55,191 bases of DNA from an uncultured Prevotellaceae bacterium (GCA_947165675.1 CAMVBJ010000022.1:1-55191), one strand, 5' to 3'. Counted from the first letter of the stretch, positions 9,827 through 18,781 are shown. Notes: generated by a model not told the origin, from the sequence alone. A program made the numbers and translations.

Positions 9827-9834
9827 TAATTTTG
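9827..9834 (+). promoter_or_regulatory. -7 element for cutC
   Basis: TAATTTTG lies 21 nt before the ATG at 9856, with a TTG at 9804-9806 near the expected -33 position. It lies inside the longer in-frame extension and supports the 9856 start. Confidence 0.6.
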
Positions 9835-9855
9835 TGCTTCAATTACACTACAACA

Positions 9856-10608
9856 ATGAAGCGAGAGGATTTTATGGTGGAAGTGTGTGCCAATGGGGTG
9901 GAGTCCTGCTTGGCGGCACAAGAGGGTGGAGCCGACCGTGTGGAACTGTGTGCAGGCATTCCTGAAGGTGGCACAACGCCCAGTTATGGCGAGATCATGG
10001 TGGCACGACGTGTGTTGACAACGACGCGTCTGCATGTGATTATCCGTCCTCGTGGTGGAGATTTCCTGTACAGCGATCTGGAAGTGGAGCGCATGGCGGC
10101 AGACATCACCGTGTGCCGAGAGCTGGGAGTGGATGGTGTCGTGTTCGGTTGCTTGAGGGCCGATGGCACTATCGACGTGGAGAGAAACCGATACCTGATG
10201 GACTGTGCCTGCGGGATGAGTGTGACGATGCACCGCGCCTTTGACCGCACGGCTGATCCTGCACTGGCGTTAGAGCAGGTCATTGAACTGGGCTTTGACC
10301 GCATTCTCACCTCGGGTCAGCAGACCCAGGCCATCCAGGGCGTGGATCTGCTGGCCAAGCTCAATCGACAGGCAGCGGGGCGCATCACCCTGATGGCTGG
10401 TAGTGGTGTTAACGAGCAGAATATCCGTACTATACGCGACGTGACAGGCCTGCACGAATTTCATTTCTCGGGACGCGAGTCACGTCCCAGCGGGATGCAG
10501 TATGTCAATCCCAACCTCTATATGGGTCGTCCAGGCGCCAACGAAGCGGCCCTCGACTATACCACGGCACGTCGGGTTGCTGCTACCATCGCGCAGTTGC
10601 TCGATTAG
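9856..10608 (+). CDS. cutC: CutC family protein
   Basis: The 250-residue product matches the CutC TIM-barrel family along its length: EVCANGVESCLAAQEGGADRVELC at the start, GGTTPSYGEI, HVIIRPRGGDFLYSD, GVVFGCL and TMHRAFD. CutC was named for copper homeostasis in Escherichia coli, but the copper role is disputed and the biochemical function is unsettled. It is cytoplasmic, with no signal peptide. The start at 9856 is chosen because the family consensus begins just after MKREDF and a -7 element lies between this ATG and the earlier in-frame start. It is the only apparently cytoplasmic protein between the dockerin genes, so it is probably a chance neighbour. Confidence 0.93.
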   Translation: MKREDFMVEVCANGVESCLAAQEGGADRVELCAGIPEGGTTPSYGEIMVARRVLTTTRLHVIIRPRGGDFLYSDLEVERMAADITVCRELGVDGVVFGCLRADGTIDVERNRYLMDCACGMSVTMHRAFDRTADPALALEQVIELGFDRILTSGQQTQAIQGVDLLAKLNRQAAGRITLMAGSGVNEQNIRTIRDVTGLHEFHFSGRESRPSGMQYVNPNLYMGRPGANEAALDYTTARRVAATIAQLLD

Positions 10609-10663
10609 GTTTTAGTAACCTTACTTATAACTAAAAAAACTGACAACTAACAACTTCTACCAT

Positions 10664-13210
10664 ATGAAACGTTTATTAATTGTTTTAACCATAACGATGA
10701 CGGCAATCTGTAGCCTGCAGGCGGCCCAAGTCAGTGAATCACAGGCCCGCCAAGTAGCCGAGAAGTTTTTCTCATCGGCTTCACCAAGGTTTGCAGCTGC
10801 CACGCAGCCCACGTTGAGCCTTGCTTATACTGCCGAGCAGGACCACTTCTATATCTACAATCGAGGCGTGAACAGTGGTTTTGTGGTAGTCTCGGGCGAT
10901 GACCGCTTGCCTCAAGTGTTGGGTTACGGTCAGCAAGGTACCTACTCGACCGCCAATCCCGCTATGCAATACTGGATGGACGAGATGAACAGGCAGATTG
11001 CTTTCCTGCAAGCGCACAGCCAGGTTGCGGTGCACCAGCCCATCGAGCACGACACTGCCGTTGATCCCCTGATGACGACATTGTGGGACCAGGGCGCACC
11101 ATATAATAACCTGTGCCCCACTTATGGTGACGGGCTGCGTGCTGTAACTGGTTGTGTGGCAACGGCAACGGCCCAGGTGATGAACTACCACCAGTGGCCC
11201 GCGGTGGGCAAGGGAAGCCACTCCTACGTCTGCAATGTGAATGACATGACCCCTACTGAACTCTTTGCTGACTTCAGCCAGTCGGTTTACCGCTGGGACT
11301 TGATGCTAGACACCTACGATGCCAGTAGCAGTGCGGAGTCCTGTGAAGCCGTTGCCAAGCTGATGTCTGATGTGGGCATCTCGATGGACATGGGCTATGG
11401 TAGCAGCAGTGGCGCTCATGAGAGTGTAGCCATGGATGCCTTGAAAAAATACTTCAGCTACAGCGATAAGTGCTATATACTTAATCGAGATGCCTATAAT
11501 GCTCAAGAGTGGGACAAATTTCTGGTCGATGAAATCAGTGCACGCCGTCCTGTCATCTATTGTGGATATTCGATTACAGGAATGGAAAGCGGTGGGCACG
11601 CTTTTGTGCTTGACGGCTTCGACACTCGAGGCTATTTCCATGTCAACTGGGGGTGGGGTGGCAGTTCCGATGGCTATTTCCTCGTTTCGTTGCTTGCTCC
11701 CTCATCGGGGATGAACTTCGCTTATATGCAAGACGGCATCTTTGGACTTGTTCCTGAACCTAATGCTGATGTGGTTGAAGATGTCTTGTACATCCGCAGC
11801 CAATTGGTGCCCTTGACTCATCGGGCTGCGTTAGGTGAGGAAATCACGCTCAATATGGATAACTTCATGGCCGAGGGCAATATGCTGGATACCGCGGGTT
11901 ATGAGGTGATGTATGGCCGTACTTTCTACTATGCTAACATTCCCATGTCACTGGGTGTGTTTGATGCCAATGGCGTTCAGTGCCAGCAGTATAAATTTAC
12001 ACACAGACAGTCACTGGGCGCCAACTGGTGGTCGTCAGGCCAACGCGTGGATTTTGACTTGTCATCATCGCTCGAGGATGGGGAGTACAAGATTAAATTG
12101 GCCTATGATCTTGACGAGAATGGAAGCTATGACAACAAGGTGAGGGACTTCAGTGGTCAGGAATTGTATGTAAGAATGAATGTAACCGACGGTATCGCCT
12201 ATCTGTCCGATTGCTTTTTGTACAACACCTATAGCTTGGATTCGTTTGTGTTGCCAACCAGCATTACTATCGACGAGCCCTTCTCCGTCGATGTGAAGAT
12301 GTCGTATCCCCGTCGATGGTCCAGTGAGGATGGCCCTGTGGGTAACGTTTATCTATCGTTGATCAAGGATGGAGACGAGGTGGCTTCCAGCGAACTGTGC
12401 GAGGTGATGATACCCAGTAATACGGTCCAGACCTATCGGATGCAGTTGATGGCTCCTGCCGAATGGGGACGTTATGAGCTGGTGCTCAAAGATGAGAGCG
12501 GCAACGAAATGATGATGTTGGATGAATGGTCCGATGTCATCGGTGAAGCCCGCATTCCAGTGTTTGTGTTCCCGCCTTGCGAGCGACTCGTTGAGGACTT
12601 TGAGTCCATGACCGCCAATAGTAGCACGGGTGACAAGAATGTGCAGGGACAGTTCACAACATGGAGCTTTACCAAGAGCGGCGTGCGTGCACCTGGAGAA
12701 GATCGCTGCAATGGCACCAACTCTGTAATGATGAAGAAACCCAGCACATTCTATTCAACCCAGCCACTCAACCATGACTTCTTTATGGCCCAGGCTACCT
12801 TCTTCAACCCGGCAACATCGGCGGCCAAGTACACGATGGATTATTCGCTCGATGGAGGTGTGACATGGCAACCCGCCTCGACACTCGATGGCGAGAGTGT
12901 GACCGAGATTCCCGAGAAGAGCCGGATTACTGTCATGTGGATGCTCAATCTGACAGCCACCCAGCCTGTTCATTTCCGCATTGCCATGATTGGCGGTGGT
13001 ACCGCTTCGACCTATGTCGATGACTTTATCCTCTATTACAACGATGTGAAGGGTGATGTCAATGTGGATGGCGAAATCAACATTGCCGACGCTAATGCGG
13101 TCATCGATGTTATCTTGAGCAATGGCACACTGCCCACAGCCGATGTGAACGGTGACGGTGAAGTGAATATCGCTGATATCAATGCCATCATCGACCGTAT
13201 CCTCAACTAA
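10664..13210 (+). CDS. C10 family (streptopain-like) cysteine protease with dockerin pair
   Basis: The 848-residue secreted protein has a signal peptide (1-20), then a Spi/streptopain-type inhibitory prodomain (about 21-125, FYIYNRGVNSGFVVVSGDDR). The peptidase C10 domain has the catalytic Cys164 (TGCVATATAQVM), His312 (GGHAFVLDGFD) and the NWGWGG active-site loop at about 328-333. After the protease come beta domains, including a jelly-roll-like segment at about 645-790, and a dockerin pair at 797-848 of the ADANAVID/ADINAIID class. That class matches the upstream hydrolase block, not the later protease array. It also lacks the split Fn3 seen in the array. No clear promoter is visible in the 55 nt after cutC. 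Confidence 0.9.
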   Translation: MKRLLIVLTITMTAICSLQAAQVSESQARQVAEKFFSSASPRFAAATQPTLSLAYTAEQDHFYIYNRGVNSGFVVVSGDDRLPQVLGYGQQGTYSTANPAMQYWMDEMNRQIAFLQAHSQVAVHQPIEHDTAVDPLMTTLWDQGAPYNNLCPTYGDGLRAVTGCVATATAQVMNYHQWPAVGKGSHSYVCNVNDMTPTELFADFSQSVYRWDLMLDTYDASSSAESCEAVAKLMSDVGISMDMGYGSSSGAHESVAMDALKKYFSYSDKCYILNRDAYNAQEWDKFLVDEISARRPVIYCGYSITGMESGGHAFVLDGFDTRGYFHVNWGWGGSSDGYFLVSLLAPSSGMNFAYMQDGIFGLVPEPNADVVEDVLYIRSQLVPLTHRAALGEEITLNMDNFMAEGNMLDTAGYEVMYGRTFYYANIPMSLGVFDANGVQCQQYKFTHRQSLGANWWSSGQRVDFDLSSSLEDGEYKIKLAYDLDENGSYDNKVRDFSGQELYVRMNVTDGIAYLSDCFLYNTYSLDSFVLPTSITIDEPFSVDVKMSYPRRWSSEDGPVGNVYLSLIKDGDEVASSELCEVMIPSNTVQTYRMQLMAPAEWGRYELVLKDESGNEMMMLDEWSDVIGEARIPVFVFPPCERLVEDFESMTANSSTGDKNVQGQFTTWSFTKSGVRAPGEDRCNGTNSVMMKKPSTFYSTQPLNHDFFMAQATFFNPATSAAKYTMDYSLDGGVTWQPASTLDGESVTEIPEKSRITVMWMLNLTATQPVHFRIAMIGGGTASTYVDDFILYYNDVKGDVNVDGEINIADANAVIDVILSNGTLPTADVNGDGEVNIADINAIIDRILN

Positions 13211-13240
13211 AGGAAGGTTGGAGAAAGATTTCGAATGACA

Positions 13241-13275
13241 AGCAAGAGGGAGCATTTCTGGCTTTCCTCTTGTTT
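13241..13275. terminator. Possible bidirectional terminator between the C10 protease and miaA
   Basis: CAAGAGG at 13243-13249 pairs with CCTCTTG at 13266-13272, with a further AGC/GCT pair inside, followed by TTTG on the plus strand. It lies between convergent genes. The stem is imperfect. Confidence 0.4.
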
Positions 13276-13287
13276 GATGATAGTGGA

Positions 13288-14181
13288 CTATGGGGCTTGT
13301 AGTGCCTTGAGTGCAGTGGGAACGGCCTCATCAGGGGTGACCCAGGTGATGTCAGGGTCGCGACGGTACCAGGTGAGTTGTTTCTTGGCATAGACGCGGG
13401 TGTTTTTCTTCATGCGCTCGATGGCGGTGTGGCGGTCCATCGTTCCGTCAAACATGGCGAACATCTCTTTCATTCCCACGGTGTTCAGTGAGTTCAGGTG
13501 TCGCAGGTGATAGACCGAGCGGGCTTCCTGCTCCAGCCCTGCCTCGATCATGCGGTCAACACGCGTGTTGATATGGGCAAACAGTTGTTGGCGCTCGATA
13601 TTGAGAGCAAGCTTGATAATCTTGAAATCACGCTGCTTGACCATACCAGTCCGCAGGGTGGAGTAGGGCACTCCAGCTTGACGGCAGATTTCCACGCCGT
13701 GGCACACTCGGCTGGTATTCTTGCGGTCAATGTTGGCAGCATATTGAGGGTCTAACTGCTCCAGTTCCTTGACAAGGCTTTCGAGTCCCTCTTGTTGCAG
13801 CTTCTCCTTTACGGCGTTGCGTACCTCGGGACTGATGTCTGGTAACTGGTCAATACCACGGCACACGGCATCGACATACATCATCGATCCTCCACACATC
13901 ACGGCATATTCCCCTTGTTGCCACAGGGTGGGCAACAACTGCATCACGTCGGTCTCGAACTGGGCTGCACTGTAATTCTCTTCCAGGTCCTTGACGGCAA
14001 CAAAGTGGTGCTGGACTGTTGCCAACTGCTCGGGCGTTGGGGCTGCCGTACAGATGGGGATGCCACGGTAGATCTGTCGAGAATCGGCATTGATGATGTC
14101 ACAATGCAGTTGCTGCGCCAGACTGATGGCTGTCGCCGTCTTGCCTACGCCAGTGGGACCCGTGATAACAATCAACGTCAT
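13288..14181 (-). CDS. miaA: tRNA dimethylallyltransferase
   Basis: The 297-residue cytoplasmic enzyme adds a dimethylallyl group to N6 of A37 in tRNAs reading UNN codons. It has the P-loop GPTGVGKT at 8-15, the NADSRQIYRGIPI block, and the family's C-terminal KNTRVYAKKQLTWYRRD motif. The ATG at 14181 is chosen because the frame extends only 4 codons further to a TTG and the family normally starts three to five residues before ITGPT. It is the last gene of a minus-strand run with exodeoxyribonuclease III and an AI-2E family permease, 38 nt after the permease. Confidence 0.95.
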   Translation of the reverse strand: MTLIVITGPTGVGKTATAISLAQQLHCDIINADSRQIYRGIPICTAAPTPEQLATVQHHFVAVKDLEENYSAAQFETDVMQLLPTLWQQGEYAVMCGGSMMYVDAVCRGIDQLPDISPEVRNAVKEKLQQEGLESLVKELEQLDPQYAANIDRKNTSRVCHGVEICRQAGVPYSTLRTGMVKQRDFKIIKLALNIERQQLFAHINTRVDRMIEAGLEQEARSVYHLRHLNSLNTVGMKEMFAMFDGTMDRHTAIERMKKNTRVYAKKQLTWYRRDPDITWVTPDEAVPTALKALQAP

Positions 14182-14219
14182 GCGAATTCTCAATGATCGT
14201 CCTAAAACCTAAAGCCTAA

Positions 14220-15413
14220 TCACTCCCCTTCCTTTTTCTCCTCATTGCGATACTTGTCAAGCAACGAAGTTGTCATGGCCAATGGGGATTTATTATCTTG
14301 AAACTCTTTCTTCTTGCCCTTGTGCAACGGGTTGGGCTGATGCAATACAAACTCGCAGTAGTAGGAAATGATGAGCGTTGTTAATGGCAGGCCGATAATC
14401 AAGCCGATAAAGCCCATCACATAGACCCACAACGACAGCGACAGGAAGATGATGGCAGGATTAAGACCCATCTGTGACTTCATGATGGTGGGGATGAGCA
14501 CCATGTCCTGGATGACTTGGCAGATGATGTAAGCCGCAATGACCCATGCAAACATCACCCAGAAGCTGGCTCCCGTGGCAGCCGTGGCCACCAGGCACAG
14601 GAAGGCGGCGATGGGGATGGAGATGAGTTGCAGGTAGGGCACCATGTTGAGGAGACCCACAAACATGCCGAAGGCAATGGCCATGGGCAGCCCGATGATG
14701 TAGAACTCGATGGCAAAGATCACACCCACAAAGAAAGACACGGCGGCTTGGCCACGGAAGTAGCGGCTCATCGTGTCGGCAACGTCACCAAAGACGCGCA
14801 GGGCCATGCGGCGATACTTGCCTGGAATAGCGCCCTTGAAAGCGCGGGACAGCTTGTTGAAGTCAAGCAGGATAAAGAACATGTACAGCAGTACGATGAA
14901 CCACGACACGATGCTGAAGATCACGCTCATCGTGCCACCCACTACCGACCATGCACCCGATGCTGCCTTGTTGATGATTTCCATCCACTGCTGCTTACTG
15001 AAGATCTCGTTGATCTTCTCCAGGTCGATATAGCGCTGGATGAACTCGTTGATCTCGGCGGGGACATAGGGGATCCTCAACGAGGATTTGGCGTAGGCTG
15101 CCAACTGCTTAGACATCGCACCGAACTCATCAATCAGGTAAGGAATAACCAGCCAGCACAATCCTGTAATCAACGCAATAACAATCAGTAGGGCGACAAC
15201 CACTGCAAGTCCTCGAGAGTTGATGTGAACTTTGAATTGCAGCCACTCGACAAGTGGCTCGATCAGATAAGCGAGAATGAAACCCACGACAAATGGCATC
15301 AATACGGGACTCAGGTAATTGATAAGCCACACGCCGATGCCAACGCTGACGAGGGTCAGTACCATCCTCACCACGCGGTCAAAATCATATTTCTTTTGAA
15401 CTGTTTGTGACAT
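14220..15413 (-). CDS. AI-2E family transporter (PerM-like membrane protein)
   Basis: The 397-residue multi-pass inner-membrane protein matches PF01594. It has paired N-terminal membrane helices (VLTLVSVGIGVWLINYLSPV, FVVGFILAYLIEPLVEWL), a large loop at about 110-190, and C-terminal helices with PYLQLISIPIAAFL and GLIIGLPLTTLIISY. Family members export small molecules or act in sodium/proton exchange, so the AI-2 name should not be taken literally. The ATG at 15413 is preferred because the longer frame runs into the upstream nuclease gene. It sits 28 nt after exodeoxyribonuclease III in the same orientation. The C-terminal tail is short and charged. Confidence 0.88.
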   Translation of the reverse strand: MSQTVQKKYDFDRVVRMVLTLVSVGIGVWLINYLSPVLMPFVVGFILAYLIEPLVEWLQFKVHINSRGLAVVVALLIVIALITGLCWLVIPYLIDEFGAMSKQLAAYAKSSLRIPYVPAEINEFIQRYIDLEKINEIFSKQQWMEIINKAASGAWSVVGGTMSVIFSIVSWFIVLLYMFFILLDFNKLSRAFKGAIPGKYRRMALRVFGDVADTMSRYFRGQAAVSFFVGVIFAIEFYIIGLPMAIAFGMFVGLLNMVPYLQLISIPIAAFLCLVATAATGASFWVMFAWVIAAYIICQVIQDMVLIPTIMKSQMGLNPAIIFLSLSLWVYVMGFIGLIIGLPLTTLIISYYCEFVLHQPNPLHKGKKKEFQDNKSPLAMTTSLLDKYRNEEKKEGE

Positions 15414-15441
15414 ATAACTTGGATAACTGGATGAATTAGGG

Positions 15442-16197
15442 TTATAGGTTGATGTCCACCTCGACTGGACAGTGGTCACTACCGAGGATCTGGGTATGGA
15501 TTTTGGCATCGATCAACCGCTCTTGCAGTCGGTTGCTCACCAGGAAGTAGTCGATGCGCCATCCGGCATTCTTCTCCCTGGCGCGGAAGCGGTAACTCCA
15601 CCATGAATAGACATCGGCCACATTAGGATTGAAAAATCGCCAAGTATCGGTGAAACCGGCATCGAGCAGCGTGGTCATCTTGGCACGCTCCTCGTCGGTG
15701 AAACCTGCGTTCTTGCGGTTGGTCTTGGGATTCTTCAAGTCAATCTCCTGGTGGGCCACATTCAGGTCGCCGCACACGATGACGGGTTTCTTCTTATCCA
15801 ATTCCATCAGATAGGCGCGGAATGCGTCCTCCCACGTCATGCGGTAATCCAGCCGGCGCAATCCGTCCTGGCTGTTGGGCGTGTAGCAGGTCACGAGGTA
15901 GAAATCGGGCATTTCCAGGGTGATGACGCGCCCCTCGTGGTCGTGCTCGTCGATCCCCAGGCCACAGGTCACGCTCAGTGGCTCATGCCTGCTGTAGATG
16001 GCAGTGCCCGAGTAACCTTTCTTGTCGGCATAGTTCCAGTAGGAATGGTAACCTTCAAATTCCAGATCCAGTTGCCCCTGTTGCATCTTGGTCTCTTGCA
16101 GGCAGAAGAAGTCGGCGTCCAACTCCTTGAAGATGTCACTAAATCCTTTACCTACCACTGCGCGTAGGCCATTGACGTTCCACGAGATAAATTTCAT
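15442..16197 (-). CDS. xth: Exodeoxyribonuclease III (AP endonuclease family)
   Basis: The 251-residue enzyme of the ExoIII/APE1 family removes nucleotides 3'-5' and incises at abasic sites in base excision repair. Visible motifs are MKFISWNVNGLRAV, CLQETKMQ with the metal-binding Glu, DLNVAHQEIDL, and the terminal GSDHCPVEVDI with the catalytic Asp-His. Two ATGs are in frame, at 16206 and 16197. The second is chosen because an AGGA lies 10 nt before it and the family starts with MK.ISWNVNG. A 57-codon gene ends 14 nt upstream. Confidence 0.94.
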   Translation of the reverse strand: MKFISWNVNGLRAVVGKGFSDIFKELDADFFCLQETKMQQGQLDLEFEGYHSYWNYADKKGYSGTAIYSRHEPLSVTCGLGIDEHDHEGRVITLEMPDFYLVTCYTPNSQDGLRRLDYRMTWEDAFRAYLMELDKKKPVIVCGDLNVAHQEIDLKNPKTNRKNAGFTDEERAKMTTLLDAGFTDTWRFFNPNVADVYSWWSYRFRAREKNAGWRIDYFLVSNRLQERLIDAKIHTQILGSDHCPVEVDINL

Positions 16198-16211
16198 TGT
16201 AGCCATTTCCT

Positions 16212-16385
16212 TTATAGTTTGAATTGATGGTTGGTGGAATCATAACTGATGCCGGTCTGTCCCAATTTGGACTGAAGTTTGACCATATCTGTTCCCGACG
16301 ACGTGCAGTATGTTTTCAAGTCCATATTGTTGGCTTTGAGCATCGTGTTCACGTATTGTGACTTCATGTAAGGATCTTTAGGCAT
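16212..16385 (-). CDS. 57-residue hypothetical protein at the head of the xth operon
   Basis: An open frame begins with ATG at 16383-16385 and ends with TAA at 16212-16214. It encodes a small soluble, lysine-, serine- and threonine-rich protein starting MPKDPYMKSQYV and ending STNHQFKL. No signal peptide, membrane segment or known motif is visible. A TATATTTG promoter element on the same strand lies 31 nt upstream of the ATG, and the frame ends 14 nt before xth, so it occupies the first position of that operon. I do not recognise the family. It could be a leader-encoded peptide, but the even amino-acid use and promoter favour a real gene. Confidence 0.6.
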   Translation of the reverse strand: MPKDPYMKSQYVNTMLKANNMDLKTYCTSSGTDMVKLQSKLGQTGISYDSTNHQFKL

Positions 16386-16416
16386 ATTCTATATCGGATT
16401 TTGATGGATTACGTTG

Positions 16417-16424
16417 CAAATATA
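16417..16424 (-). promoter_or_regulatory. -7 element for the small ORF-xth-permease-miaA operon
   Basis: TATATTTG read on the minus strand lies 31 nt upstream of the small ORF. The -33 match is weak. It is back to back with the promoter at 16470-16477. Confidence 0.55.
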
Positions 16425-16469
16425 CAGCAATTATTGTGTCGAATCATCACAATCCACGATAAAAAACTA

Positions 16470-16477
16470 TAATTTTG
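16470..16477 (+). promoter_or_regulatory. -7 element for the large pseudouridine synthase gene
   Basis: TAATTTTG ends only 5 nt before the ATG at 16483, so the transcript should be leaderless or nearly so. It excludes the earlier in-frame start at 16414. Confidence 0.65.
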
Positions 16478-16482
16478 CGGTC

Positions 16483-18111
16483 ATGATTGATAAATTCCAT
16501 CGGTTAGAAGGTGATGTGGCTGCAATGGAATTGCCACAGCGTTTCACCTGTCCGTTCTGCTACGAGCCTCATCCATTGGCGCTCATGGCGGTAGAGCAGG
16601 TGAAGCGGTATGTCGCTTCACGTGTCGATTGGGCCGACGAAATGGCTGCGGGAAAGATGTTAGGAATCCTTGTGGCACAGGATGGCGAGGGGCATCTGGG
16701 CTATCTTGCAGCTTTCTCGGGTAACTTGGCGGGCAACGTGCATCACGACTTCTTTGTGCCGCCTGTTTATGACCTGCTTGATCCTCAAGGCGAGTTCAAG
16801 CGTGGAGAGGCTCAGATCACGGCAATCAATCATGAGGTGGAGCGCTTGGAACATTCACCCGAACTCGCAGAAATGAAACGTCGCGAAGCCTTAGCGCTAC
16901 AGCTGATGTCCGATGAAATCGGCGCTTTTAAGTCATTGATGGCTCGGCACAAGCAGGAACGAGATGCACACCGCCAGTCGGGAAACTTGACTGCTGATGA
17001 GCAGGAGGCGCTCCTGAATCAGAGCCGCTTTGAGAAGGCTGAATTGCGACGCATCCGTCAGCATCATCAGGCCATTTTGAATCAAATTGTCGATGAAATC
17101 GCCAGTTTCAGACGACACATTGACGGCTTAAAGGCCCGTCGTAAGGCTATGAGTGAGGCATTGCAGGAACGCATTTTCAGGCTTTTTGTCGTGAGTAACG
17201 CCCGTGGTGAGCGCCGTGACCTGGTCGAGGTGTTCAAGCCGTTAGGAACATTACCACCAGCAGGGGCAGGGGAGTGTTGTGCTCCGCGTTTACTCAATTA
17301 CGCTTTCAATAATGGTTTGTGTCCCTTGTGCATGGCCGAGTTCTGGTGGGGTGCTTCGCCAGTGGGCGAGGTTCGTCATCATGGCCATTTCTATCCCGCT
17401 TGTCGCAGCAAGTGCAAGCCCATTCTGGACTTTATGCTTCAAGGGCTGGATGTGGATGACAATCCGCTGGAGCAGCCCGTGAGTGGCGACAATGGGATAG
17501 ATATCGTCTATGATGACCAGTGGCTCACGGTGCTCAATAAGCCGTCAGGGATGCTTACTGTGCCAGGCAAGGCGCTTGAGGACTCTTTATATACCCGCTA
17601 CCGAACGGCTCATCCTGAAGCGAATGGTCCTATCGTGGTGCATCGCTTGGATCAAGAAACTTCGGGTCTTGTGTTGTTTGCCAAGGACAAAATGACCCAC
17701 AAGGCACTGCAACAACAATTTGAAGCCCATACTATCAAGAAACAATATATCGCTGTGCTCGACGGTATTGTGTCACGTGACAGTGGTATTATCGATCTGC
17801 CCCTGCGACCCGATGTGGATGACCGTCCCCGCCAGCGGGTCGATCGTGAATTGGGTAAATCTGCCGTGACCCGTTACCGTGTGCTGGAGCGCCGTGACGG
17901 TCACACCCTCATCGCCCTTGAGCCACTCACAGGCCGCACCCACCAGTTGCGCGTCCACTGCTCCCATCCCCTGGGTTTGAACTGCCCCATTGTGGGGGAC
18001 CGCCTCTACGGCACCGCTTCGACCCGTCTGATGCTCCATGCCAGGTCCATTACATTGATTCATCCAGCTTCGGGTGATTCCATCACCCTGGATAGTGCCT
18101 CTCCTTTCTAA
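16483..18111 (+). CDS. RluA-type pseudouridine synthase with long cysteine-rich N-terminal region
   Basis: The 542-residue cytoplasmic protein has its catalytic domain in the C-terminal part (about 345-540), with the RluA signature HRLDQETSG and catalytic Asp390, and TGRTHQLRVH later. It isomerises uridine in rRNA or tRNA; the target is unknown. The N-terminal 340 residues are unusual: a CPFC pair at 23-26, a charged helical region likely to form a coiled coil (about 120-260), then C265-C266, CPLC at 280-283 and CRSKC at 307-311, an arrangement that could bind metal. There is no S4 domain. The ATG at 16483 is supported by the promoter 5 nt upstream. The only other RluA in the window, at 39036, has the classical S4 layout. 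Confidence 0.87.
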   Translation: MIDKFHRLEGDVAAMELPQRFTCPFCYEPHPLALMAVEQVKRYVASRVDWADEMAAGKMLGILVAQDGEGHLGYLAAFSGNLAGNVHHDFFVPPVYDLLDPQGEFKRGEAQITAINHEVERLEHSPELAEMKRREALALQLMSDEIGAFKSLMARHKQERDAHRQSGNLTADEQEALLNQSRFEKAELRRIRQHHQAILNQIVDEIASFRRHIDGLKARRKAMSEALQERIFRLFVVSNARGERRDLVEVFKPLGTLPPAGAGECCAPRLLNYAFNNGLCPLCMAEFWWGASPVGEVRHHGHFYPACRSKCKPILDFMLQGLDVDDNPLEQPVSGDNGIDIVYDDQWLTVLNKPSGMLTVPGKALEDSLYTRYRTAHPEANGPIVVHRLDQETSGLVLFAKDKMTHKALQQQFEAHTIKKQYIAVLDGIVSRDSGIIDLPLRPDVDDRPRQRVDRELGKSAVTRYRVLERRDGHTLIALEPLTGRTHQLRVHCSHPLGLNCPIVGDRLYGTASTRLMLHARSITLIHPASGDSITLDSASPF

Positions 18112-18217
18112 TAATCTGAACTATAATTGAAAACTTTTACATTTTTTTTGAAATTTGCGTCAATTAGTCAAAAAGGCTGAAACAATGCTAATTGTTTACA
18201 AAAATAAATTAAAACAT

Positions 18218-18248
18218 TTTGAAGTTTGCAATCGTAACTCTATATTTG
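18218..18248 (+). promoter_or_regulatory. Promoter for the small TonB_C protein
   Basis: TTTG at 18218-18221 and TATATTTG at 18241-18248 are exactly 19 nt apart, a full-consensus pair. The leader is about 55 nt. Confidence 0.75.
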
Positions 18249-18308
18249 CGGGGTGAATCGCTGGGATTGCCCTGCTTTTCATGGTTGAAATGATAAACTA
18301 AATCGCCT

Positions 18309-18749
18309 ATGCTCAAGCAATTACGTTTTGGATTATTGACAATGATGACGCTTGCGATGGTGTTGCCCATGGTAGCACAGGTGCGTCACGTCACTACCGT
18401 CAATCCACAGTCCAAGCGGTCTTATATGGAGGTCTATGAATTTGACTATGTGGACATCCAGCCCCAGTTTCCTGGCGGCGAGCGTGGGCTTATCAATTTT
18501 GTCAACAAGACCCGCGAGTATCCCTATCATGCTTACAAGAAGGGTATCCAGGGGCGTGTGTTGTGCAGCTTCATTGTGGGTACCGACGGCAGGGTGAGCG
18601 ACGTGCGCGTGCTGCGTGGCGCTGGCGACGAGAGCCTCAACCGCGAGGCCATCCGTGTTATCAGCGCGATGCCCAAGTGGAGCGTCGGCAAGGTAGGCAA
18701 GCATGCCGTTCCCGTCCGCGTGGTGCTGCCCATCAACTTCAGACTATAA
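18309..18749 (+). CDS. Small secreted TonB C-terminal domain protein
   Basis: The 146-residue product has a cleavable-looking signal (MLKQLRFGLLTMMTLAMVLPMVAQ) followed almost directly by a TonB C-terminal domain (PF03544, about 58-146): FPGGERGLINFVNKTREYP, GIQGRVLCSFIVGTDGRVSDVRVLRG, LNREAIRVISAMPKW and VPVRVVLPINFRL. Classical TonB has a membrane anchor and a proline-rich spacer before this domain to couple the proton-motive force to outer-membrane receptors; both are missing here. It is therefore probably a free periplasmic TonB_C protein and not a motor-linked energiser. It stands alone with its own promoter and terminator. Confidence 0.85.
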   Translation: MLKQLRFGLLTMMTLAMVLPMVAQVRHVTTVNPQSKRSYMEVYEFDYVDIQPQFPGGERGLINFVNKTREYPYHAYKKGIQGRVLCSFIVGTDGRVSDVRVLRGAGDESLNREAIRVISAMPKWSVGKVGKHAVPVRVVLPINFRL

Positions 18750-18781
18750 GATTCAGAGAACAAGTTTATCATCTGATAACT

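Noticed and set aside
14517-15191. A 224-codon plus-strand frame opposite the AI-2E family permease
   Set aside because: Its translation is dominated by His, Asp and Gln, typical of an antisense shadow, and it has no promoter or domain.
14220-15413. Autoinducer-2 quorum-sensing exporter
   Set aside because: The family name is historical; nothing in the sequence or neighbours ties it to AI-2, so only the family is reported.
16414-16482. Earlier start for the large RluA gene
   Set aside because: The -7 promoter element at 16470-16477 lies inside this extension, so it would not be transcribed.
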